Assembly: GCA_024400715.1 (NCBI GenBank)
Contig: JAKSMH010000012.1
Coordinates: forward strand, 1 to 11,018
Length of the DNA stretch: 11,018 nt
DNA from: Bacteroidales bacterium
GTDB taxonomy: Bacteria > Bacteroidota > Bacteroidia > Bacteroidales > WCHB1-69
Direction: 5' to 3'
The notes under the pieces were generated by a model. The model ran no database searches, was not told the origin of the DNA, and worked only from the letters and a program-made list of their open reading frames with translations. The translations under genes were made by a program, and so were the position numbers. Below, piece after piece: positions 1-6,766 of this stretch (its first letter is position 1; each line of letters begins with the position of its first letter).

Positions 1-429
1 ATTCTTTCCAATCAAAGGATTATCACCAAATAAATTGATATGGTCACGAATCAACATCATTTCCCCAATCTTAAACGACGGATTCATTCCTCCCGCCGCA
101 TTGGACAAAATGACAATGCCAACACCGAGTTCCTTAAATATGCGAATGGGAAAAGTCACCGTTTTCAAATCGTATCCCTCATAATGATGAAAACGTCCGT
201 TTTGGACCATCACCTCAACTCCGTTCAAGGTGCCAAAAATCAAAGAGCCCTTATGACCACGCACCGTGGAAATAGGAAAATTGGGGATTTCTGTGTAAGG
301 GATTTCCTGCTCAATCTTCAGATAATCAACCAAGCCGCCCAAACCTGAACCCAAAACGATGGCAATACGAGGATGAACTGAAAATTTATTTCTTAAAAAA
401 TCAACTGTTTCTTTTATTTTATCAACCAT
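1..429 (-). CDS. punA: Purine nucleoside phosphorylase, N-terminal part (cut by window edge)
   Basis: The first 143 codons are present and the C-terminal part lies beyond base 1. The protein is a class I (trimeric, PNP/MTAP type) phosphorylase, a cytoplasmic enzyme that cleaves purine nucleosides with phosphate to free base and ribose-1-phosphate for salvage. Visible signatures are the phosphate loop GSGLGG (residues 27-32), the H59 region (VRGHKGS), GRFHHYEGY (78-86, matching the phosphate/ribose-binding GRFHMYEGY of mammalian PNP), NAAGG (110-114) and the strongly conserved LIRDHINL (126-133). The ATG at 429 gives the normal family N-terminus. It lies 73 bp downstream of lpxK, an lpxK-punA order familiar from Bacteroides, where thiL often follows (thiL would be outside the window). 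The spacer has two candidate promoters, so punA may be partly independent of the envelope genes. Family assignment is very sure. Confidence 0.95.
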   Translation of the reverse strand, partial: MVDKIKETVDFLRNKFSVHPRIAIVLGSGLGGLVDYLKIEQEIPYTEIPNFPISTVRGHKGSLIFGTLNGVEVMVQNGRFHHYEGYDLKTVTFPIRIFKELGVGIVILSNAAGGMNPSFKIGEMMLIRDHINLFGDNPLIGKN

Positions 430-448
430 AGTAATCGTATTTATTTCG

Positions 449-479
449 CAAAATTAATAAAAAGTTCAATACAAACTTA
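449..479 (-). promoter_or_regulatory. Candidate punA promoters (two Bacteroidetes -7 boxes)
   Basis: In the 73-bp lpxK-punA gap the minus strand carries two perfect matches to the Bacteroidetes -7 consensus TAnnTTTG: TAAGTTTG (complement of 472-479) and TAATTTTG (complement of 449-456). Predicted starts would fall near 468 and 445, giving leaders of roughly 38 and 15 nt. No convincing -33 TTTG is seen; only a GTTG sits 16 nt before the distal box. The spacer is very AT-rich, so chance matches are possible. No hairpin terminator is visible between lpxK and punA. Confidence 0.35.
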
Positions 480-502
480 TCATCTAATTAATAAACAACT
501 GA

Positions 503-1558
503 TTATAAATAACTTATAATTATTTGGTCAAACTTTTCCTTCTCGTCAAATAAGAATTCCACTTCAATGGGAATGGAAAATAAAGGCATTTGATTTACGC
601 ATTTTCCTACTTCATGATACAGCAAGCGCATACTGTCCTTTTCGGTGGTCAGCAAAACCCTATTTTTTGATTTATCTATAAAATATTGATTATGAATATT
701 TTCTATTTCACTTTTAGAAAAATAATGATGATCTGGATACTGAAAATGTTTGATAATTTTATACTTTGACTTCAAATAATCGCACAAAGGTTCGGGATGA
801 GCAATAGCGGTCAACAAAACCACTTCCGTCGTGAAATCAAGCTGTTTTTCGCGGGCAATAGGAGTTAACGGCTGCCATTCGCCATATTTCATCGTGGTGA
901 AAAACAAGTGTTGATGTTCTTGCAAATTCAATCGTTTTCGCCAAACCTCCTTTTGATCAATTTTCAACTCCGCAGGAGATTTGGTGACAATGACAAGGTC
1001 GGTCCACCGAGCGGCCGACTTAAATTCTCGAAGTCGTCCCATAGGCACAGGGAAGTCGTCGCAATACGGTTGACTGTATTCCGTAAGCAAGATTCTACAC
1101 TTGGGCGAAACCTGCAAATGCTGATAACAATCATCCAAAACCACGCATTGAAGTTCGGGAAATCTTTTTTGCAACTGCTGCAAACCTATTTTTCGTTTTT
1201 CGGCAACGGCCACTTTTATCTGAGGAAACTTCGTGTAAAATTGCAAAGGTTCGTCCCCGATACCATCCACCGAAAGTGTTGTTCCCGCCAATTCGTTGGC
1301 CAAGACAAATCCTTGTGTTTTGCGGCGATAACCGCGACTTAAAGTGGCCATTGCGTATTTTTCAGATAACAATCGAATCAAATATTCCACGTGAGGGCTT
1401 TTTCCGGTTCCGCCCACCGAAAGATTTCCAACCCCAATAATAGGAATTTCTGATTTGTACGAGGCACAAAAACCACTGCGGTACAAGGTACGACGCACCG
1501 CAGCTACCGCCCCGTAAATCCAAGCCATCGGAAACAGCAAATATCTACTTATCTTCAC
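503..1558 (-). CDS. lpxK: Tetraacyldisaccharide 4'-kinase (lipid A 4'-kinase)
   Basis: LpxK phosphorylates the 4' position of tetraacyldisaccharide-1-phosphate to make lipid IVA, at the cytoplasmic face of the inner membrane in the Raetz pathway. With the start at 1558 the protein has 351 residues, usual for the family. It shows a hydrophobic/amphipathic N-terminus (1-30), the P-loop GNLSVGGTGKSP (44-55), GDEP (101-104), the acidic pair and histidine of DDCYQH (142-147), GRLRE (174-178) and DHH (276-278), which match the catalytic and metal residues described for Aquifex LpxK (D99/E100, D138/D139, H143, H261). I prefer the GTG at 1558 because AAGGAGG precedes it by 9 nt and the sequence then begins like Bacteroides LpxK (KISRYLLFPMAWIYGAV). 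The ATG at 1600 (365 aa) would need a 56-bp overlap with phoH, and the ATG at 1528 is a third option. Its presence implies a lipid A outer membrane. Confidence 0.93.
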   Translation of the reverse strand: MKISRYLLFPMAWIYGAVAAVRRTLYRSGFCASYKSEIPIIGVGNLSVGGTGKSPHVEYLIRLLSEKYAMATLSRGYRRKTQGFVLANELAGTTLSVDGIGDEPLQFYTKFPQIKVAVAEKRKIGLQQLQKRFPELQCVVLDDCYQHLQVSPKCRILLTEYSQPYCDDFPVPMGRLREFKSAARWTDLVIVTKSPAELKIDQKEVWRKRLNLQEHQHLFFTTMKYGEWQPLTPIAREKQLDFTTEVVLLTAIAHPEPLCDYLKSKYKIIKHFQYPDHHYFSKSEIENIHNQYFIDKSKNRVLLTTEKDSMRLLYHEVGKCVNQMPLFSIPIEVEFLFDEKEKFDQIIISYL

Positions 1559-2531
1559 TGGCTTCCACCTCCTTATTTTTGGCTTCCTCCCACTGCTCAT
1601 ATCTTTGGATAATCTTGGTCACCAACTTGTGTCTGACCACATCACTATTATCCATAAAAATAAAATCAATTCCCTTCACTCCTTTCAACACACGGCTGGC
1701 GTTCACCAAACCCGATTTTTGGTGCTTCGGCAAGTCGATTTGGGTGATATCACCCGTGATAAAGAACTTGGCATTACGACCCATACGCGTCAAGAACATC
1801 TTGAGTTGGCTTTCGGTGGCGTTTTGCGCCTCATCCAAAATCACGTAGGCATTGTCCAAGGTTCGTCCACGCATAAAAGCCAAGGGGGCAATTTCAATGG
1901 TTTTGTCTTCCATATAGGAAATCAGTTTCTGCATCGGCATCATATCCCATAAAGCATCATAGAGCGGCTGGAGATAGGGGTCCAACTTATCTCGCAAGTC
2001 GCCAGGCAGAAAACCCAGATTTTCACCGGCTTCCACTGCGGGACGTGTTAAAATAATGCGGCGGACCTGCTTGTTTTTCAACGCGCGGACTGCCAATGCC
2101 ACCGCGGTATAGGTTTTACCGGTTCCTGCGGGTCCAATGGCAAATACCATATCATTTTTTGCTGCACTTTCCACCATTTTCCGCTGATTTGGCGTAATGG
2201 CCTTGATAACACGACCTTCACGGCCATGCAAAATGATATTATCCACGATACCGCTGCTATCCATACGGTAAAAACTATCGTCTTCGGAAGCGGTAATGTT
2301 CAAAATGTCATTTTCGTCAATTTTGCCAAACTGCTCAAAATGTTTCAGCAGCAACTCAAAACGAGAAACAAAAAGCTCCACTTCGCTATCCTCGCCCGTC
2401 ACCTTGACTTCATTTCCCCTTGCGGTAATTTTGATTTTGGGATAAATATTGCGAAGTAAATCTATATTGGAATTATTTTGTCCGTAAATGCCCATCACAT
2501 TGGCCGGATCAAGCGAAATATTGTTTTCCAT
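1545..2531 (-). CDS. PhoH-family ATPase (PhoH-like/YbeZ type)
   Basis: This is a cytoplasmic P-loop ATPase of the PhoH/YbeZ family, 328 residues, typical for the family. Members have been linked to RNA metabolism and ribosome maturation, often with YbeY, but the exact reaction is unsettled. The N-terminal 110 residues form a KH-like RNA-binding region. The helicase-like core follows: Walker A GPAGTGKT (133-140), TRPAVEAGENLGFLPGDL (162-179), Walker B VILDEAQN (230-237), the sensor segment TGDITQIDLP (259-268) and the C-terminal DVVRH with the presumed arginine finger R300. The tail is charged (EEAKNKEVEASEDK). I chose ATG 2531 because the family normally starts close to this point, and because it sits 7 bp after the upstream peptidase gene; the ATG at 2627 would add 32 hydrophobic residues and overlap that gene by about 90 bp. 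It overlaps lpxK by 14 bp. The link to envelope genes is positional only. Confidence 0.93.
   Translation of the reverse strand: MENNISLDPANVMGIYGQNNSNIDLLRNIYPKIKITARGNEVKVTGEDSEVELFVSRFELLLKHFEQFGKIDENDILNITASEDDSFYRMDSSGIVDNIILHGREGRVIKAITPNQRKMVESAAKNDMVFAIGPAGTGKTYTAVALAVRALKNKQVRRIILTRPAVEAGENLGFLPGDLRDKLDPYLQPLYDALWDMMPMQKLISYMEDKTIEIAPLAFMRGRTLDNAYVILDEAQNATESQLKMFLTRMGRNAKFFITGDITQIDLPKHQKSGLVNASRVLKGVKGIDFIFMDNSDVVRHKLVTKIIQRYEQWEEAKNKEVEASEDK
1565..1575 (-). promoter_or_regulatory. Shine-Dalgarno sequence for lpxK, inside phoH
   Basis: The minus strand reads ATAAGGAGGTGG just before the proposed lpxK GTG start at 1558, with about 9 nt between AAGGAGG and the GTG. It lies inside the last codons of phoH. 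Strong Shine-Dalgarno matches are uncommon in Bacteroidota, so this one helps choose the start and suggests translational coupling. It could also be chance, since it encodes NKEVE of PhoH. Confidence 0.45.
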
Positions 2532-2538
2532 ACTGGAT

Positions 2539-3462
2539 TTATTTAATAACGATATAATCCAATGGATTAACAGGAAATCCATTGTACCATAATTCAAAAT
2601 GCAAATGAGGACCTTTGATATCATCATTCCCGCTCATTCCCATCTTGGCAATGGCTTCACCCATAGTTACCTTTGTACCCACCGATTTAAGTAAAACATC
2701 GGCATGCATATAAATGGAAATAATATTGCCCGGATGCTGCACGACCAAGGTATTTCCACTAATAGGATCAAATCCTGAATAAATAACAATGCCGTCGGCC
2801 ACACAAGTAATGATCGTATGTCTTTTATTCTGAATATCAATGCCATAATGATTGCTGGCCATATCGAAATTCTTAACAATCATTCCGGTTGTAGGAGTAT
2901 AAAGTGTTACATTACTAATATTAGCCCGATGCGTTACAGGAATTTTGCTGTTATCTTCTTCCGTCCTCACATTATTTGACAACAGCATATTTGCCTGATT
3001 ATCGACTTCTTCCATAGCTTCTTTCTGCGAGTTGTCCCGTTCCTTCAAATCGTGGCTGGCGGTTTGGGAACCCTCACCGTCCATACTATTTTCGTCTTCC
3101 ACAATTTGATTATTCAAAATAGCACACAAGTTGTCTAAATATTGCTGATTTTGCTGAGCCAAAAGAGACATGGAATCCACCTGGGCGGACACATTCAGGT
3201 ACAACTTATGTTCTTCTAAAGTAGTATAGCCCGGAATGTAGTATTTTAAGGGCGTAATGCTGATAATCAATGCGGTAAGTGCAATGAGAAAAACTGCCGC
3301 TGAACCCACAATGACAAAAATTCGTTGCGGTGTCAAAATCAGCGAAAACTTCTCGGCATGATTCTCTTCCGTTTTAATGGTCAAACGATAATGCGTCTTC
3401 CAATTAGCGGAAATATCCTTAAAAAGCTGCTTGAGTTTGCTATAAAAATTTTTGAATTTCAT
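2539..3462 (-). CDS. Membrane-anchored M23 (LytM-type) peptidase, copy 2
   Basis: The product is a 307-residue zinc endopeptidase predicted to cut peptidoglycan peptide crosslinks. A basic cytoplasmic N-terminus (1-45) is followed by one hydrophobic segment (about 48-70), so the rest faces the periplasm. Residues 80-180 are a polar, Q/E/N-rich spacer, probably partly helical. The LytM domain occupies about 185-307. All catalytic positions are present: HYGID (H205, D209), YMHAD (H253) and GPHLHFE (H286, H288), so it should be active rather than an EnvC/NlpD-like degenerate activator. It lies 12 bp downstream of another M23 gene with the same layout but low overall similarity, and 7 bp before phoH. 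The domain ends right at the C-terminus (NPLDYIVIK). The substrate bond and partners cannot be read from sequence. Confidence 0.92.
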   Translation of the reverse strand: MKFKNFYSKLKQLFKDISANWKTHYRLTIKTEENHAEKFSLILTPQRIFVIVGSAAVFLIALTALIISITPLKYYIPGYTTLEEHKLYLNVSAQVDSMSLLAQQNQQYLDNLCAILNNQIVEDENSMDGEGSQTASHDLKERDNSQKEAMEEVDNQANMLLSNNVRTEEDNSKIPVTHRANISNVTLYTPTTGMIVKNFDMASNHYGIDIQNKRHTIITCVADGIVIYSGFDPISGNTLVVQHPGNIISIYMHADVLLKSVGTKVTMGEAIAKMGMSGNDDIKGPHLHFELWYNGFPVNPLDYIVIK

Positions 3463-3474
3463 ATTGGCAGATTT

Positions 3475-4434
3475 TTAAGACAGAGCTTGGTTAACAACTT
3501 TCGAAGATTCAAGAATAGCATCATATTCCTGAGGAGTAATATCATCAAAGAAATAGTGGACAGGATTCACTTTCACCCCACCCTTGATGACTTCATAGTG
3601 AAGATGTGGTCCAAATGAAAGACCCGTATTCCCCACATAACCAATCAATTGCCCACGTTTCACCTTTTCACCGGGTTTTACCACCTTTTTGGACAAGTGC
3701 GCATACAACGACTGATAGGAAAAACCATGGTTAATAACCACCGTTATACCATAACCGCTACCACCCGTTTGGTTTGTGACCCGTCCATCAGCGGTTGCGT
3801 AAATAGGAGTCCCCTTGGGAGCGGCAATATCCACGCCCGTATGCATTCTCATAGTTTTCAAAATAGGATGATATCGGCGACCAAAACCGGAAGTGACAGA
3901 ATGGACGTTTTTCATAGGACGGATAGCCGGAATGGAGGCCAACATTTCAGACTTTCGCTGGACCACGGCGGCAATCGTATCAAAAGAACGCGATTGGGCC
4001 GACATCTGCACAATCAGTCTATCCGCCTTATCGGAAACGTTTTTCATCAAATCAAAGGCATCACCATTGTCCAAAGAAGCAGTTTTATTTGCAAACAATG
4101 CTGGATAGCGCTGCTCTGCCGGCAAGGGATTGGCTTCAAAAATAACACGATAAATATTGTCATCTCTATTTTCAATATCCGCTAAAGCATCCGACATCAC
4201 ATCCAACTGCTTATCCAAACTCTTGATTTGCGCTTTCAGCTTTTCGTTTTCCTGCTGAAGCATCTTCTCTTTTGGAGAATCAATCAAATAAAATGCAATC
4301 CAAATAAAAATGGCCGCAAAAGTCAAGGCACTGGCAAAAATCCACAGCACACGCTTGACTATGTCCTTCACGCTCAACTTAACCTTCTCAAACGAAAGGG
4401 TTTTCGTATTGAAATGATAAAAGGTCTTGGCCAT
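3475..4434 (-). CDS. Membrane-anchored M23 (LytM-type) peptidase, copy 1
   Basis: The product is a 319-residue peptidoglycan endopeptidase. The order is: a basic N-terminus (1-27), one transmembrane segment (about 28-51), a predicted coiled coil (about 55-90, heptad-like EKMLQQENEKLKAQIKSLDK), a linker region, then a canonical LytM domain (about 178-300). Zinc and catalytic residues are intact: RMHTGVDI (H198, D202), LYAHLS (H246) and GPHLHYE (H277, H279). GxGxxYHP (about 183-190) is the classic start of this domain. A short C-terminal tail (DDITPQEYDAILESSKVVNQ) follows. The coiled-coil plus LytM layout resembles EnvC/MepM-like cell-separation factors, but unlike EnvC the active site is complete. 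This is the closer of the two copies to textbook M23 enzymes. It begins 7 bp after the upstream glucosaminidase-like gene. Confidence 0.94.
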   Translation of the reverse strand: MAKTFYHFNTKTLSFEKVKLSVKDIVKRVLWIFASALTFAAIFIWIAFYLIDSPKEKMLQQENEKLKAQIKSLDKQLDVMSDALADIENRDDNIYRVIFEANPLPAEQRYPALFANKTASLDNGDAFDLMKNVSDKADRLIVQMSAQSRSFDTIAAVVQRKSEMLASIPAIRPMKNVHSVTSGFGRRYHPILKTMRMHTGVDIAAPKGTPIYATADGRVTNQTGGSGYGITVVINHGFSYQSLYAHLSKKVVKPGEKVKRGQLIGYVGNTGLSFGPHLHYEVIKGGVKVNPVHYFFDDITPQEYDAILESSKVVNQALS

Positions 4435-4441
4435 TTTTTAA

Positions 4442-5680
4442 TTACTTACAATCTATGCAAATTAACGAACCTACGACAAATCCATTATCTGGTTGCTTGT
4501 TTCGCTTTAATAACAATTTTAGTTGAATCGCATATTTTTGTGATAAATATCTGAATGAATCGCCATAATCAAGTTTATGGTAACTAATATCCGATTTCGT
4601 GTTTTTCAATTGTAAATACACGACTTCACCTTCCACGGGTTCATAATCATCATAGGCATCGTTATAAGTACGCAAATCCGATTCCATCAATTGGGTTTCA
4701 CGAGCCAATTTCGCGTAGGTGTCACCTTTGTGCGCAATAACAAATTTAATCTTGTTGTTTTCATACACGTCGCGCTGCGTATAAGGGAAATAGCTTACCT
4801 TGTATTCATTGTCTTTCGCCGTAAAAACATTCATATTGACGATAGGTCTCGAATCTGCGTCACTACCCTTGGAGGTTTTGGCGGACTTATTCGCCTTGGC
4901 ACGATTAATGTAAATTTCAATTCCATCAATCACCGTATCAGGCTTTACCGTCTGATTATCTTCAATTTTTGTATTTTCTTTCTTTTCAGGAAGAGAAGCT
5001 GGACTTTCAACTTTTTCAACCGCCGGCTGAACTACGGTTTTAGGTTTCACCTGGGCTTGCTGAGGTTCGGTTACGGGCGTTGCTGCCACAGGAACAACCG
5101 CAGGAACAGTCACTTGTTCAGCCACTTCTGGTTCTGCTTTTTTTTCTACTTCTACCGTCTGAACAGGCTTTTCGGAAGTTCTATCAAAACGAGTCAAATT
5201 ATATTTTTCAATAAGATTGATCAAACGCTGAGCATATTCAGGGTTGATGGAATAACCGCAAGTCTGCAAGCCATTGGCCCAGGACCTATAATCATCAACA
5301 GGAAGCTCAAACAAAGCTGCATAGCGAGGACGCGTTGTCAAAAACAAATTATGATCTTGGAAAGATTCTTCTACATTATTGTAGAAGCGATAGCAATTGC
5401 TGCTCTTGTCGGACGTTTCATAATAAGTTTCACCCTTGTATTCACTATTGCACAAAAGTCCAAAATGGTTAAACGACTCCTTCGCCACCTTACTTTGCCC
5501 CGCATTGGAAGAATAAATGGCCTGTGCCAACTTCACACTGGCGGGAATATGGTAGGTTTTCATTGACTGCACAGCTAACGACGAATATTTGTCAATATAA
5601 GACAAAACATCTTCCTCTGCATACTGTGCGTATGTATAAAATACTGAAAAACAAGCAATTAATAAAAATATTTTTTTCAT
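4442..5680 (-). CDS. Glucosaminidase-like LysM protein lacking the catalytic Glu
   Basis: This is a secreted 412-residue paralogue of the gene just upstream. It has a signal peptide (1-18, cleavage likely before QYAEED), a glucosaminidase-family domain (about 20-166), a long P/V/K/E-rich linker (about 167-250), and a C-terminal half with two LysM-like motifs (about 312-357 and 367-410). The fold markers NHFG (71-74), EESFQDHNLFL (104-114), RYAALF and GYSINPEYAQRL align clearly with the paralogue. However, the family's essential glutamate is missing: the paralogue has QGVFESACG, this protein has QAIYSSNAG, placing Ser57 where Glu58 should be. The codon is TCT, several substitutions from GAA/GAG. 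The frame is otherwise open and well preserved, so this looks like a maintained non-catalytic binding or regulatory protein rather than a pseudogene. Its start is 4 bp after the upstream stop. Confidence 0.88.
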   Translation of the reverse strand: MKKIFLLIACFSVFYTYAQYAEEDVLSYIDKYSSLAVQSMKTYHIPASVKLAQAIYSSNAGQSKVAKESFNHFGLLCNSEYKGETYYETSDKSSNCYRFYNNVEESFQDHNLFLTTRPRYAALFELPVDDYRSWANGLQTCGYSINPEYAQRLINLIEKYNLTRFDRTSEKPVQTVEVEKKAEPEVAEQVTVPAVVPVAATPVTEPQQAQVKPKTVVQPAVEKVESPASLPEKKENTKIEDNQTVKPDTVIDGIEIYINRAKANKSAKTSKGSDADSRPIVNMNVFTAKDNEYKVSYFPYTQRDVYENNKIKFVIAHKGDTYAKLARETQLMESDLRTYNDAYDDYEPVEGEVVYLQLKNTKSDISYHKLDYGDSFRYLSQKYAIQLKLLLKRNKQPDNGFVVGSLICIDCK

Positions 5681-5684
5681 AGTC

Positions 5685-6761
5685 TTAATGTTTCAAAATA
5701 ATAATATCATTAGGATGTATAACTGAATTTTCATTCAAATTATTGTATTTATAGATAAAATTCAGTCTAATACCATATTTTTGAGCAATATAGCGTAAAG
5801 TTTCCCCTGTTTGGACCAGGTGATTTTTTTCCACGCCCGCTTTACCTTTAACGCCCAGATAGACGACCTCGCCCGGCACCAACTGTTGTTTGGAGTCCGT
5901 AACGTCATTGTATTTTCTAAGATTTTTTTCGGTATCTTGAACATCTTTGGCAATGGAAGCATACGTGTCATTTTCCGTTGCGATGACTAAATACGTTTTA
6001 TTATTGGAAAAGACTTCCCTATCGGTAAAAGGATATTTTACTTTCGGAAAATCTGTGGGAGTAGCCGTAAACACAAGACATTTGGAAGTTTCTGGCTTAG
6101 GCTTGTCTGGACTTTGCTTGGGAGCATACACACTATCCTTCTTAATGGCAACAAACTTTGGTGATTGAGGTTTTTTCACCTCTACTTGAGCCACTTCCTC
6201 CTGTTTTCTAACATTTTCGTCGATAAACCAATTGCTGGCCAATCGCTGTTGATAGAGTGTGTCGTATTGGGCAATATTAAACCGCTGAATCAAATCAATC
6301 AAGCGCTCGGCATATTTTGGATTTGTCGCATAACCGGCCGCTTTCAAACCCTTGGCCCAAGATTCATAGTCCATCACATCCAAGTCAAACAAATTGGCAT
6401 AACGGGAACGCGAGGTCAAAAACAGGGAATGGTCGTTGTAAGATTCTTCTGCCGTGGCATATTTTCTAAAGCATTCCTGCAATTCATCATCATCGATTCT
6501 CAAGGTGTCGCCGGTCCAAGTATTGTGGCACTTAATGCCGAAGTGGTTATTGCCTTCCTTGGCCAAGCGACTGGTTCCGCAGGCACTTTCAAAAACGCCC
6601 TGGGCCAAGGTGATGCTGGCCGGAATCTTGTATTGATACATCTTTTGAATCGCCAAATCCTTATATTGATTCAGGTAATTGACGATATCCTGATCTGTGT
6701 ATTGCGCCGACAATTGCAGGCAGGCAAATAATAAAACTAAAAATGGGATACGTGTCTTCAT
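5685..6761 (-). CDS. Secreted glucosaminidase with LysM repeats (peptidoglycan hydrolase)
   Basis: The product is a 358-residue exported beta-N-acetylglucosaminidase-family protein (PF01832/GH73-like), predicted to cut the glycan strands of peptidoglycan. It has a signal peptide (1-19, LSA before QYTDQD), a catalytic domain (about 20-167) with the invariant glutamate in LAQGVFESACG (E58), NNHFGIKCH (71-79), AEESYNDHSLFL (104-115) and GYATNPKYAERL, then a basic linker (about 168-240), and two LysM-type modules (about 256-304 and 314-358). The last module is the clearer one (LVQTGETLRYIAQKYGIRL) and would bind GlcNAc residues of the sacculus. It sits 5 bp after ddl and 4 bp before a paralogue that has lost the catalytic glutamate, so the pair probably arose by tandem duplication. 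Substrate preference is inferred from the family. Confidence 0.93.
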   Translation of the reverse strand: MKTRIPFLVLLFACLQLSAQYTDQDIVNYLNQYKDLAIQKMYQYKIPASITLAQGVFESACGTSRLAKEGNNHFGIKCHNTWTGDTLRIDDDELQECFRKYATAEESYNDHSLFLTSRSRYANLFDLDVMDYESWAKGLKAAGYATNPKYAERLIDLIQRFNIAQYDTLYQQRLASNWFIDENVRKQEEVAQVEVKKPQSPKFVAIKKDSVYAPKQSPDKPKPETSKCLVFTATPTDFPKVKYPFTDREVFSNNKTYLVIATENDTYASIAKDVQDTEKNLRKYNDVTDSKQQLVPGEVVYLGVKGKAGVEKNHLVQTGETLRYIAQKYGIRLNFIYKYNNLNENSVIHPNDIIILKH

Positions 6762-6766
6762 TCAAA

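Noticed and set aside
3649..4185. 178-codon plus-strand open frame opposite the M23 peptidase
   Set aside because: It is a complementary-strand shadow of a gene with a complete LytM active site.
4691..5566. 291-codon plus-strand open frame opposite the glucosaminidase-like gene
   Set aside because: It is antisense to a clear gene with signal peptide and domains; its F/R/I-rich composition is that of a complementary-strand shadow.
4442..5680. Glucosaminidase-like gene as a pseudogene
   Set aside because: The frame is open from signal peptide to C-terminus and domain landmarks are kept; only the catalytic residue is replaced.
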